Assembly: GCA_045586505.1 (NCBI GenBank)
Contig: JAZNAL010000006.1
Span: forward strand, 1 to 64,000
Direction of reading: 5' to 3'
DNA from: Flemingiibacterium sp045586505
Lineage (GTDB): Bacteria > Bacillota > Clostridia > Oscillospirales > CAG-272
DNA length: 64,000 bases
Part shown: positions 1 through 7,152 of the stretch, in pieces
Layout: every line of letters begins with the position of its first letter
Numbering within the stretch: the first letter of the stretch is position 1
Notes under the pieces: generated by a model
What the model was told of the DNA's origin: nothing
The model's database searches: none
What the model saw: only the letters and a program-made list of their open reading frames with translations
Made by a program: the position numbers and the translations under genes

Positions 1-1112
1 GCAAGAGGCTCCATCTTAACGAACCACTGGAGGGAAACCATAGGCTCGATGGTAGTGCCGCAGCGGTAGCAGGTGCCGACCTCGTGAGTCAGATCCTCGA
101 TCTCGGCAAGGTATCCGCCAGCCCTGAGATCCTCAAGAATCGCCTTACGTGCCTCATATCTGTCCATACCTGCGTACTTCGGATAGTTGTCGGTGATCTT
201 TGCGTCCTCGGTGAGTACGACCTCCATGGGAAGGTGACAGCGGCGTCCGACCTCAAAGTCGTTGGGGTCATGTGCGGGGGTGATCTTAACGCAGCCGGTA
301 CCCTTATCAAGCTGCGCGTGCTCATCGGCAACGATCGGAATGCGGCGTCCTACCAGGGGCAGAACGACGTACTTGCCGATCATATCCTTGTATCTTTCAT
401 CGTTGGGGTTAACTGCAACCGCGGTATCGCCGAGCAAGGTCTCGGGACGAGTGGTGGCAACCTCAACGTATCCGCCTCCGCCTACCAGCGGGTAACGGAT
501 GTGCCAGAAGTGACCGTGCTGTTCCTCATAGTCAACCTCGGCGTTGGAGATGGAAGTCTTGCAGTGAGGGCACCAGTTGATGATGCGCTCGCCGCGGTAG
601 ATGAGGCCCTTATCGTAAAGGCGCTTGAATACTTCGCGGACTGCCTTGGAGCAGCCCTCGTCAAGGGTAAAGCGCTCACGGCTCCAGTCGCAGGATGAGC
701 CCATCTTTTTAAGCTGTTCGATAATGCGTCCGCCGTACTGACGCTTCCAGTCCCAGGCGCGAACAAGGAACTGTTCTCTGCCAAGGTCTTCCTTGGTGAT
801 GCCTTCCTTGCGCATTGCTTCTACAATCTTCGCTTCGGTTGCAATGGACGCGTGGTCGGTACCGGGAAGCCAGAGGGTGGCAAAGCCCTTCATTCTCTTG
901 TAGCGGATAAGGATATCCTGGAGAGTATTGGCAAGGGCGTGACCCATGTGGAGCTGGCCTGTGATGTTTGGAGGCGGAATAACAATGGTATAGGGATCCT
1001 TCTTTTCATCGCGTACTGCGGTAAAATATCCCTTGTCGCACCAATTTTTGTAGATGCGGTCCTCGAATTCCTTCGGGGCATAATTCTTTGGGAGATTGAT
1101 GTCGAGGTTCAT
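1..1112 (-). CDS. valS: Valine--tRNA ligase, N-terminal part (cut by window edge)
   Basis: Class Ia aminoacyl-tRNA synthetase that charges tRNA-Val in the cytoplasm. Reading the minus strand from the ATG at 1112 gives a protein beginning MNLDINLPKNY, then the class I signature PPPNITGQLHMGHA and LWLPGTDHASIATEA, which is the ValRS version. About 370 codons are present and the gene runs out of the window at base 1, so the KMSKS loop, anticodon-binding domain and C-terminal coiled coil are not seen. It is preceded by a T-box leader, so expression should depend on uncharged tRNA-Val. Family assignment is secure. Confidence 0.96.
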   Translation of the reverse strand, partial: MNLDINLPKNYAPKEFEDRIYKNWCDKGYFTAVRDEKKDPYTIVIPPPNITGQLHMGHALANTLQDILIRYKRMKGFATLWLPGTDHASIATEAKIVEAMRKEGITKEDLGREQFLVRAWDWKRQYGGRIIEQLKKMGSSCDWSRERFTLDEGCSKAVREVFKRLYDKGLIYRGERIINWCPHCKTSISNAEVDYEEQHGHFWHIRYPLVGGGGYVEVATTRPETLLGDTAVAVNPNDERYKDMIGKYVVLPLVGRRIPIVADEHAQLDKGTGCVKITPAHDPNDFEVGRRCHLPMEVVLTEDAKITDNYPKYAGMDRYEARKAILEDLRAGGYLAEIEDLTHEVGTCYRCGTTIEPMVSLQWFVKMEPL

Positions 1113-1149
1113 GTTTTTAATCCTTTCAAAAATATTCTTCCTGTGCCAA

Positions 1150-1183
1150 AACAAAAACGCCCTGACACATACGTGTCAGGGCG
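1150..1183 (-). terminator. T-box terminator hairpin upstream of valS
   Basis: Perfect 11-bp stem CGCCCTGACAC/GTGTCAGGGCG (1158-1168 with 1173-1183), followed on the minus strand by GTTTTTGTTTT. Its 5' arm lies just after the T-box bulge sequence, as expected for the alternative terminator. Confidence 0.92.
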
Positions 1184-1405
1184 CATAATATGCGCGGTAC
1201 CACCTGATATTTCTATCTCGCGGAAAGGCGATGACCCTTCCTTCCCTGTAACGCGGGAGCGCGGCGTCGGCTACTTGGCGAAAATATCGCTGTTCACTTG
1301 GCGGCTCGGGGACTACCTTCGATATCCTTGCGTGACCGCCTCGCACCAAACGGCGGCTCTCTTAACACGTGGGGGGTATCTACTCCTTCCCGTCATTGCC
1401 TTTAG
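1150..1405 (-). promoter_or_regulatory. T-box riboswitch leader of valS
   Basis: The transcript carries the canonical T-box sequence AGGTGGTACCGCG (complement of 1193-1205), directly followed by a terminator hairpin, and starts with the typical GGCAATGACGGGAAGGAGTA stem I entry. A GUC triplet (complement of 1311-1313, in GGTAGTCCCC) near the 3' side of stem I is the likely valine specifier; this register is inferred, not proven. Known mechanism: uncharged tRNA pairs with specifier and T-box and favours the antiterminator. Confidence 0.93.
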
Positions 1406-1408
1406 GTT

Positions 1409-1437
1409 AGTATATCACACATTTTCCATTTTGTCAA
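1409..1437 (-). promoter_or_regulatory. Promoter of valS
   Basis: Minus-strand -35 TTGACA (complement of 1432-1437) and -10 TATACT (complement of 1409-1414) with 17 bases between. It sits immediately upstream of the T-box leader. Confidence 0.88.
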
Positions 1438-1473
1438 GTGGATTCTTAAATTTTGGGGCACTGTTTAAAGAAA

Positions 1474-3321
1474 CTATTCTCTGCCCCTACCCACGCGCAT
1501 GGCGTTAAGTATCGCCAGCACCGACACTCCTACGTCCGCGAATACCGCAAGCCACATATTGGCGATGCCGAAAAGTCCCAGTGCCATCACAGCGCCCTTG
1601 ACGGACAGCGCAAATACTGTATTCTGCGTCGCGATATTTACGGTTCTGCGCGAAAGACGCACGGCATCGGCGATCTTTGACGGATCGTCGTCCATAAGCA
1701 CCACATCCGCCGCCTCGATAGCCGCGTCAGAGCCTATTCCGCCCATGGCAATGCCCACGTCCGCGCGGGACAGCACAGGGGCATCGTTGATTCCGTCGCC
1801 TACAAAGGCACATTTTCCTTCTTTAAGCAGACGCTCGGTCTCGCTTACCTTATCCTGCGGTAAAAGCTCCGAGCGGTATTCGGATATTCCGAGCGCGGAT
1901 GCTACCCTTGCCGCCACAGCTTCGCCGTCTCCCGTCAGCATGACGCATCGCGGCACACCGACCGCCCTCAGCTTTTCCACTGCCGTCCTCGCGGAGGGCT
2001 TTATGCGGTCAGAAACGACGATACTTCCTATAAGCTTGCCGCCATACAGCACAAACAGCGTCGTTGTGTCGTCGGATGCGACGGGCTGTACATGACCGCC
2101 GAGAGCTTCTATCAGCCGTTTGCCGCCTACCGCCGCAGTTATGCCGCCGATCTTACAGGTAACACCTTTACCCACAAGCTCGGTGACCTCGGTGACATCC
2201 GAGGTGTCCACATCGCCGTACGCTTCTACGATCGAGCGTGCGATAGGATGACTGCTGGCAGACTCCACCTTTGCAGCGATTCGGAGCAGCTCGTTTTCGT
2301 CTAATCCAATAGGATACACCGCCTCAACGCCGAAGCATCCCTCGGTAAGCGTGCCGGTTTTATCGAAGATGACGCACTCAAGCTCCGAAAGTGTCTCGAG
2401 ATAGTTCCCGCCTTTAATAAGTATGCCGCGACGTGATGCCGCGCCGATTCCGCCGAAAAATGCCAGCGGGATGGATATTACAAGAGCGCAGGGACAGCTT
2501 ATGACAAGGAAGTTAAGCCCCTGATACACCCATTTCTGCCATTCGCCCGTAATAAGTGAAGGAATAAGCGCAAGAATCACCGCCGCCGTAACGACAATGG
2601 GAGTATACCATCTTGCAAAGCGGGTAATAAACGCCTCACGGCGAGATTTTTTAGCGGCGGAGTTTTCCACCAGGTCGAGTATCTTCGCCACCGTTGATTC
2701 ATGAGAGGGCTTTGTCACACGGACGTGAATCAGCCCCTCACCGTTGACACAACCCGATAGCACCTCATCCCCCACTGTGACGCTGCGCGGCAGACTTTCA
2801 CCTGTAAGTGCGGCGGTATTAACGGTAGTGGTGCCCTCGGTGACGGTTCCGTCAAGAGGAATCTTTTCGCCGGGCTTTACCGCGATGATCTCGCCCACCG
2901 CCACCTCATCGGGATCGACGGTAACAACGCCGCCATCGCGTATGACGTTTGCGTGGTCTGCACGCAGATCCATAAGTGCGGAGATAGATTTTCGCGAACG
3001 GGAAACCGCGATGCTCTGGAACAGCTCGCCGATCTGATAAAACAACATGACCGCAACGCCCTCGGTAAATTCACCAAGCGCAAAGGCTCCCACTGTGGCG
3101 ATCGCCATCAAAAAGTTTTCGTCCAATAGTTGTGCAGCCACAACACCCTTGACGGCTTTAACAAGTACACCAAGTCCTACAATTATGTACGCTGCCGCGA
3201 ATGCCGCAAGTGGCAGATAGCGAATACCAGCAATTTCAAGCGCGATTCCGAGAGTAAACAGCACCGACGCGGTGGCAATGCGTCTTAAGGTACGCTTTTG
3301 CTTTTTGGTTAAATCCATCAT
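1474..3321 (-). CDS. cadA: P1B-type Zn2+/Cd2+/Pb2+ exporting ATPase
   Basis: 615-residue heavy-metal P-type ATPase of the inner membrane. Visible features: TGES actuator loop near residue 174, CPC metal site in a membrane helix (C276-C278), phosphorylation site D320 in DKTGTLT, the SSHP motif, GDGINDAPVLSRAD hinge, and in the last helices a Lys followed by DVGVS, the pattern of Zn/Cd/Pb exporters (P1B-2) and not of copper pumps. There is no N-terminal HMA domain; that domain is encoded separately just upstream. The start overlaps the HMA gene stop (CTATGATG), suggesting translational coupling. Third gene of a repressor-chaperone-pump operon. The symbol cadA is by family; zntA would serve equally. 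Confidence 0.93.
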   Translation of the reverse strand: MMDLTKKQKRTLRRIATASVLFTLGIALEIAGIRYLPLAAFAAAYIIVGLGVLVKAVKGVVAAQLLDENFLMAIATVGAFALGEFTEGVAVMLFYQIGELFQSIAVSRSRKSISALMDLRADHANVIRDGGVVTVDPDEVAVGEIIAVKPGEKIPLDGTVTEGTTTVNTAALTGESLPRSVTVGDEVLSGCVNGEGLIHVRVTKPSHESTVAKILDLVENSAAKKSRREAFITRFARWYTPIVVTAAVILALIPSLITGEWQKWVYQGLNFLVISCPCALVISIPLAFFGGIGAASRRGILIKGGNYLETLSELECVIFDKTGTLTEGCFGVEAVYPIGLDENELLRIAAKVESASSHPIARSIVEAYGDVDTSDVTEVTELVGKGVTCKIGGITAAVGGKRLIEALGGHVQPVASDDTTTLFVLYGGKLIGSIVVSDRIKPSARTAVEKLRAVGVPRCVMLTGDGEAVAARVASALGISEYRSELLPQDKVSETERLLKEGKCAFVGDGINDAPVLSRADVGIAMGGIGSDAAIEAADVVLMDDDPSKIADAVRLSRRTVNIATQNTVFALSVKGAVMALGLFGIANMWLAVFADVGVSVLAILNAMRVGRGRE

Positions 3322-3536
3322 AGTACGATATTGCAGTCAGGCTCGATTTTCTTTATTAATTTTGCAATCTCGGAAACCAGCTTTGATTGATTGTCAGGCT
3401 CGGTTTCAAGTATCATCTTCTGGGTCATAAAGCTGACCGTGACGTCTTTAACACCGTCAAGCTTCTTTATTGCATCCTCCATTTTTGCGGCGCAATGAGC
3501 GCATTCGAGATCCTCAAGTTGGTATGATTTTTTCAT
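3318..3536 (-). CDS. HMA-domain metal-binding protein (chaperone-like)
   Basis: 72-residue free-standing heavy-metal-associated domain. The metal site is C12-A-H-C15 in LECAHCAAKM, the ferredoxin-like HMA fold's usual GMxCxxC position; the extra His may tune it for zinc or cadmium. The ATG at 3536 is chosen over an upstream GTG because AAAGGTG lies at ribosome-site distance from it. It lies between a CadC-like repressor and a P1B ATPase that lacks its own HMA domain, so it probably delivers metal to, or regulates, that pump. Confidence 0.9.
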   Translation of the reverse strand: MKKSYQLEDLECAHCAAKMEDAIKKLDGVKDVTVSFMTQKMILETEPDNQSKLVSEIAKLIKKIEPDCNIVL

Positions 3537-3582
3537 TTTTCTCACCTTTATTAAATTTTTTCTTCCATTTAATATATTAACG

Positions 3583-3939
3583 TTATTCAGAGATATGATC
3601 GATACCCATCTTTATGATGGTTTTGACGTGATCGTCGGCAAGGCTGTAGTATACGGTCTTGCCTGCGCGGCGGGTACGTACGAGACGGTTCTGTCTGAGC
3701 ACCCGAAGCTGATGGGAGATCGCCGACTGTGTCATCTGCAAAACCGTTGCGATATCGCACACGCACATTTCTCCCTCGTGAAGTACGTACAGTATCTTTA
3801 TGCGGGTGCTGTCACCGAATATTTTAAACAGCTCCGAGATCTCATCAAGCGTATCCTCATCGGGAAGCGTCGCTGACAACTCCTCTACCAGTGCCGCGTG
3901 CTCCTCACAGGCGTGATTTACATTCTCATATGTATTCAT
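3583..3939 (-). CDS. cadC: ArsR/SmtB-family metal-sensing repressor, CadC-like
   Basis: 118-residue winged-helix repressor. Helix-turn-helix TQSAISHQLRVLRQNRLVRTRRAGKT is typical of the family. Two known metal sites can be read: the CadC-type alpha3N thiolate site (C59-V-C61, with C11 in the N-terminal arm) and the SmtB/CzrA-type alpha5 zinc site (D102-x-H104 and H115-x2-E118, exact spacing). Good ribosome site (AAGGAGA). It is the first gene of the operon and an inverted-repeat operator lies just upstream, so metal binding should relieve autorepression and induce the pump. Confidence 0.93.
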   Translation of the reverse strand: MNTYENVNHACEEHAALVEELSATLPDEDTLDEISELFKIFGDSTRIKILYVLHEGEMCVCDIATVLQMTQSAISHQLRVLRQNRLVRTRRAGKTVYYSLADDHVKTIIKMGIDHISE

Positions 3940-3953
3940 TTGTTTTTCTCCTT

Positions 3954-4007
3954 ATATGAATATATGTTCATATGATAATATTATACCACTTTTCAACTAA
4001 AAGTCAA
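3954..4007 (-). promoter_or_regulatory. Promoter and ArsR/SmtB-type operator of the metal-export operon
   Basis: Minus strand: -35 TTGACT (complement of 4002-4007), 16-base spacer, -10 TATAAT (complement of 3980-3985). Immediately downstream, 3954-3973 is an imperfect palindrome with half-sites ATATGAA and TTCATAT, the consensus SmtB/CadC operator. A bound repressor would cover the transcription start. Confidence 0.92.
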
Positions 4008-4282
4008 GCGATTTTCTGCCAAACCGTCATAATGCTGTGTTCTGCATGCTATTCATCATATTATTCAGTGCATTACGCCCAAGTCGTCAACATTCGGGAA
4101 TTATAGCTAAATCCGTTCCCGTATGCGTTTGTGCGTGCATATTTATGAGCGTTTTTATGCATTCTATTCCCTTTTTAGCAAGTACTGGTAATATTTTTGG
4201 AAATTTCTTGTATAATTCGTATATTATCGCACGGAAGCAATCAAATAAAACAGTTCAAAGTGACCATTTTTAACAAAAGGGG
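4008..4282. other. Intergenic stretch without recognisable gene
   Basis: AT-rich region between the divergent metal operon and the next plus-strand promoter. A 78-codon plus-strand frame here has no ribosome site and no family resemblance. Nothing else seen. Confidence 0.5.
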
Positions 4283-4311
4283 TTGAAATTCCAAAAGTTT
4301 TAGAGTATAAT
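4283..4311 (+). promoter_or_regulatory. Promoter upstream of the cell-wall hydrolase leader
   Basis: -35 TTGAAA at 4283-4288, 17-base spacer, -10 TATAAT at 4306-4311. The start site would be near 4318, about 210 nt before the hydrolase gene. Confidence 0.85.
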
Positions 4312-4317
4312 AGTAAA

Positions 4318-4470
4318 TACCTCGCTTGACCAGGACCCCATGGTAGCACAAATATGTAATACTTGCATATAATTAAAAATATGTGCATATAATCAAAAGC
4401 AGATGTTTAGGTCAAGCATCCGCCCATCCACCATGTCAGAATGCCATTTGTTTCGGGCGGCTTTACGAAA
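4318..4470 (+). ncRNA. Candidate structured leader RNA (unidentified)
   Basis: Three complementary segment pairs can be read: GCTTGACC (4324-4331) with GGTCAAGC (4410-4417); CATGGT (4339-4344) with ACCATG (4430-4435), which interleaves with the first pair as an H-type pseudoknot; and CCGCCC (4420-4425) with GGGCGG (4455-4460), whose loop contains the second pseudoknot arm. No U-run follows the last hairpin. I compared it by eye with c-di-AMP, c-di-GMP, SAM, TPP and T-box consensus features and found no match. Confidence 0.45.
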
Positions 4471-4480
4471 GGAAGCTTTT

Positions 4481-4534
4481 ATGAAACCGGTAAAGATACC
4501 AACATTGAGCACGATAGGAGGTGACAGACAATGA
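4481..4534 (+). CDS. Possible leader peptide, 17 aa, coupled to the cell-wall hydrolase
   Basis: ATG at 4481 preceded by GAAAGGAAG at 4-6 nt; the frame encodes MKPVKIPTLSTIGGDRQ and its TGA (4532-4534) overlaps the ATG of the next gene (ATGA). The hydrolase's own AGGAGG lies within the last codons of the short frame, so translation of one could open or block the other. No homologue known to me; it may equally be a chance ORF. Confidence 0.45.
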   Translation: MKPVKIPTLSTIGGDRQ

Positions 4535-5574
4535 CGGGACTTTACACTAAATTTAATATTCGTTCTCTCGCGCTCGTCATCGCCTGTGTAGTCGCCTTCG
4601 CTTGTGTCACCGTAGGCATACTCGCCGCTTCGCCCAGCAACGAGGCAAGCGAGCCGGTGCTTACCGCTGCAAGCGGCCCCGTGCGCATCATCGCTCCCTC
4701 ACAATATATTGAGGCAGCAAATACCGCTCAGGATATAATAACTGACGGAACAGATATTACATTCGATTACGAGACCGTGATATCCAGCGGCTTAACAGCA
4801 AACGCTCCCGAAATTGCGGCTCCCGAAACTGCCGTAACCGAACCCTTGACCGAAGTTGTAACGGACCCTGTAACAGAAGCGGCAACCGAAGCCGTAACCG
4901 AAGCGGTTACAGAAGTAGTCACCGAACCCGTAACCGAAGCAGTTACAGAAGTAGTCACCGAGCCCGTAACCGAAGCGGTTACAGCGCCCGCGACAGAACC
5001 CGTCGTTGAACCCGAGCCGGTGATCACTCCCCTTCCCCTCCCCGATGTTTCCTCCGGAATGCTGGTGGACGAGCTTGGACTGTTACATAGTAACGAAACT
5101 CCAAAATATCAAGCAACCGAAGAGGAGATCACTTTAGCAGCAACCATCATCCAGCTTGAGGTCATGGGCAACGGCTCATCCCTCTACGGCTTTAAGGATG
5201 TACAGGAAAAATATTGGGAAATGCTCTCTGTGGCACAGTGCATACGCAACCGTGTGGACAGCAGTCTGTTCCCGAACACCGTAAAGGGTGTAATTCTCCA
5301 GACCCATGTTTCAAAAAAAGGCACTGTTATTTATCAGTTCAGCCCTGCTGAAACTCTTTCCCTGTACAAGCCCACAGAAGAAGCGCTGATCGCCGCATAC
5401 GAAGTGCTCGTAAATGGTGTTACTGTGCTTCCGAACAACTACTATTATTTCTGCGCCACCCGCATCACTAACTCCTTTGAGTATTATAACGATTATATGC
5501 TCTCAAAGGATGCTGACGGTAACTATGACCGTGTTGAGGGTCACCTCACCACATTCTACGCAGGACGTAAGTAA
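4531..5574 (+). CDS. SleB/CwlJ-type cell wall hydrolase, membrane-anchored
   Basis: 347 residues. An uncleaved or cleaved membrane segment lies at about residues 12-32, then a Thr/Glu/Val-rich linker (about 95-165, repeated TEAVTEVVTEPV units) and a C-terminal hydrolase_2 (SleB/CwlJ) domain: catalytic Glu in TIIQLEVMG, the AQCIRNRVDSSLFPNTVKGVI core and QFSPAE, YYYFCA and TTFYAGRK near the end. The family cleaves spore-cortex or vegetative peptidoglycan; this extracytoplasmic form with a stalk is probably a vegetative wall enzyme. AGGAGGTG at about 8 nt supports the ATG. It stands alone behind its own promoter and leader. Confidence 0.85.
   Translation: MTGLYTKFNIRSLALVIACVVAFACVTVGILAASPSNEASEPVLTAASGPVRIIAPSQYIEAANTAQDIITDGTDITFDYETVISSGLTANAPEIAAPETAVTEPLTEVVTDPVTEAATEAVTEAVTEVVTEPVTEAVTEVVTEPVTEAVTAPATEPVVEPEPVITPLPLPDVSSGMLVDELGLLHSNETPKYQATEEEITLAATIIQLEVMGNGSSLYGFKDVQEKYWEMLSVAQCIRNRVDSSLFPNTVKGVILQTHVSKKGTVIYQFSPAETLSLYKPTEEALIAAYEVLVNGVTVLPNNYYYFCATRITNSFEYYNDYMLSKDADGNYDRVEGHLTTFYAGRK
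4900..4983 (+). repeat. 36-bp in-frame tandem repeat in the hydrolase linker
   Basis: Two nearly identical 36-bp units (4900-4935 and 4936-4971, two or three base differences) plus a 12-bp partial unit, encoding EAVTEVVTEPVT. A length-variable stalk region is likely. Confidence 0.85.
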
Positions 5575-5634
5575 TCATTACAACGATAAAAAATCCCCGG
5601 TGCTTCTGCCCCAACGATTTTTGTGCTTATTGAA

Positions 5635-6204
5635 TTATTTCACTTTTCCTTCGCCCGAAAGCAATTTCCAGAGCTGAGGAACGGAGCTTAAGATCACTGT
5701 ACCGATCATGGTGAACACCGTTTCGGGGAGCATATACGCACCGTTGTAAGCAAGCGAATACAGCCAGACGTTATCCCAGGTATCGGGCATGGACGTCTCC
5801 CAAATTGTTACGCCGGTAATGTAGTGGCATACCATTCTGAGTACCAGCGCCGCAAATATACCGACACACATCCCAAGTCTGCCCTTTCCGCGAAAGAAGC
5901 CGGTCACTCCAAGCAGAGTAAACGCCACGATGTAGTCAAACAGGATACAGACCACAAGTACCGTCGGGGTAAGTCCCCAGGCGAAGCACTTACTGAGCAT
6001 TAGCTGGATCACCGAGTAGACAAACGCTGTGCCAAATCCCCACTTCGGTCCGTGAAGCAGTCCCGCAAGACATACAGGAAGCATAGACAGCACTGTGACC
6101 GAGCCACCAAGCGGTGCCTCGTAGAGTACGAGCAAGCTTAAAACAGTTGACATTGCGATAAGTATGGCGCACTGCACCATGGTATGGACATTTGCTCTTT
6201 TCAT
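5635..6204 (-). CDS. thiT: Thiamine ECF transporter substrate-binding subunit ThiT
   Basis: 189-residue integral membrane S-component with about six hydrophobic segments. The PLGGSVTVLSMLPVCLAGLLHGPKWGF segment matches the ThiT/YuaJ signature, and W-rich loops near residues 145-160 fit the thiamine site. It needs the shared ECF module (EcfA, EcfA', EcfT), which is not in this window. A TPP riboswitch and terminator lie directly upstream, which independently supports thiamine as substrate. GAGG at 5-6 nt supports the start at 6204. Confidence 0.94.
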   Translation of the reverse strand: MKRANVHTMVQCAILIAMSTVLSLLVLYEAPLGGSVTVLSMLPVCLAGLLHGPKWGFGTAFVYSVIQLMLSKCFAWGLTPTVLVVCILFDYIVAFTLLGVTGFFRGKGRLGMCVGIFAALVLRMVCHYITGVTIWETSMPDTWDNVWLYSLAYNGAYMLPETVFTMIGTVILSSVPQLWKLLSGEGKVK

Positions 6205-6220
6205 AAAAACCTCGTCAAGA

Positions 6221-6258
6221 TAAAAATTCTCCGAACAAAATAACCATGTTCGGAGAAT
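6221..6258 (-). terminator. Expression-platform terminator of the TPP riboswitch
   Basis: Perfect 12-bp stem ATTCTCCGAACA/TGTTCGGAGAAT (6226-6237 with 6247-6258), followed on the minus strand by TTTTTA. It lies between the TPP aptamer and thiT. Confidence 0.9.
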
Positions 6259-6347
6259 CTTAGACGTGTGAAGCAGTTTTGCGAAGATAAGAAGCAGTGT
6301 CGGCTAACGCCGAAACTACAGTATTTGCGCAATTACCGCTATCGCGA

Positions 6348-6459
6348 TATCCCTACGCCGGAATTACCCGTACAGGTTCAAAGGGTTCGGTCCTGCGACC
6401 GTCTCAGCCTCACTTTAATCCGTGCACTGATCAAAGCTTTTATGTAGGCGCCCCTGTGT
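6348..6459 (-). promoter_or_regulatory. TPP (THI) riboswitch aptamer
   Basis: On the minus strand the conserved blocks appear in order: ACAGGGGCGCC, GGCTGAGA, ACCCTTTGAACCTG, GGTAATTCCGGCGTAGGGA. These are the standard THI-element P1 to P5 motifs. TPP binding should release the terminator at 6221-6258 and shut off thiT. Confidence 0.96.
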
Positions 6460-6484
6460 CGATTATTCAGTTTGGAGTAACTTA

Positions 6485-6513
6485 ATTATAGCACATAATC
6501 CTGCGTCTGTCAA
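6485..6513 (-). promoter_or_regulatory. Promoter of the thiT transcript
   Basis: Minus strand -35 TTGACA (complement of 6508-6513), 17-base spacer, -10 TATAAT (complement of 6485-6490), just upstream of the TPP aptamer. Confidence 0.9.
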
Positions 6514-6516
6514 CTA

Positions 6517-7152
6517 TTATTTTGCCAAATTACGCCGTTTTTTCGGATCTTTTATATAGTTAAAGCGGTGGAATTTATAAAACCCCATGTCGCGAAGCTC
6601 GGTTTCCGACGCAAGCACGTCGGATATGGTGTTATAATCGGGGATCAGTGGTAGTCTCAGCGTAACGCTGTCGGGGTTAGCGGCGAGTGTTTTAAGATTG
6701 CGCTTTAGTCTTTCATTAGACTTTCCGGTGTAAGCTCGGTAAATTTCGTCGTTCATATCCTTTATGTCAACTATGTATTCGTCAACAAGACCCAAAACAG
6801 CAGTTACCGCCGATTCATCCACCGCAAGACAGCTCTCCACCGAAAACCGCCAAGCTGCGCCTTTTCCACGGCAATACCGTATGAAATCGGCTATAAATTC
6901 CGCCTGAAGAAGCGGTTCACCACCGCCGAAGGTAACACCGCCACCGGTGGCCTCGAAATAGAGTGAGTCTATGCTGAGCTGTTCATGCAGCACCTCAATA
7001 TCAAGAATCCGCTCAGCCTCGCTCCACTTACACTGAGGATTAAGGCAGTATTTGCAGTCAAGCGGACAGCCGAAGCCACCGACCAGTGATGTTACACCGA
7101 TACCGTCCGTACCTAACTTGTGACGGGAAACTCCAATAGATTTGAAATTCAC
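6517..7152 (-). CDS. Radical SAM glycyl-radical-activase-like protein
   Basis: 211 residues from the GTG at 7152. Radical SAM cluster motif C29-x3-C33-x2-C36 (CPLDCKYC), then TFGGGEPLLQ, the SAM-binding GGE motif. The compact size and the 'IVDIKDM' and 'RLPLIPDYN' segments resemble pyruvate formate-lyase activating enzymes, but the usual extra N-terminal ferredoxin domain is missing. The GTG is preferred because GGAGGAG lies 5 nt upstream and the codon overlaps the preceding stop (GTGA); a longer ATG start at 7176 lies inside the upstream gene. No glycyl radical enzyme is nearby. The real substrate may be the partner encoded upstream. Confidence 0.85.
   Translation of the reverse strand: MNFKSIGVSRHKLGTDGIGVTSLVGGFGCPLDCKYCLNPQCKWSEAERILDIEVLHEQLSIDSLYFEATGGGVTFGGGEPLLQAEFIADFIRYCRGKGAAWRFSVESCLAVDESAVTAVLGLVDEYIVDIKDMNDEIYRAYTGKSNERLKRNLKTLAANPDSVTLRLPLIPDYNTISDVLASETELRDMGFYKFHRFNYIKDPKKRRNLAK

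Noticed and set aside
84..698. 204-codon plus-strand frame
   Set aside because: Antisense shadow of valS, whose frame continues beyond the window.
852..1508. 218-codon plus-strand frame over the T-box region
   Set aside because: Antisense of valS start, T-box and promoter; no independent evidence.
4037..4273. 78-codon plus-strand frame with hydrophobic start
   Set aside because: No ribosome site or family resemblance; lies in AT-rich intergenic DNA upstream of a clear promoter.
4318..4470. c-di-AMP (ydaO) riboswitch before the wall hydrolase
   Set aside because: Tempting from the gene type and a CGCTT start, but the GGGGGAACC and final GUCAGCUAACCUCG blocks are missing.
4767..5027. Minus-strand VTGSVTTSVT repeat ORF
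   Set aside because: Mirror of the TEV repeat of the hydrolase linker on the other strand.
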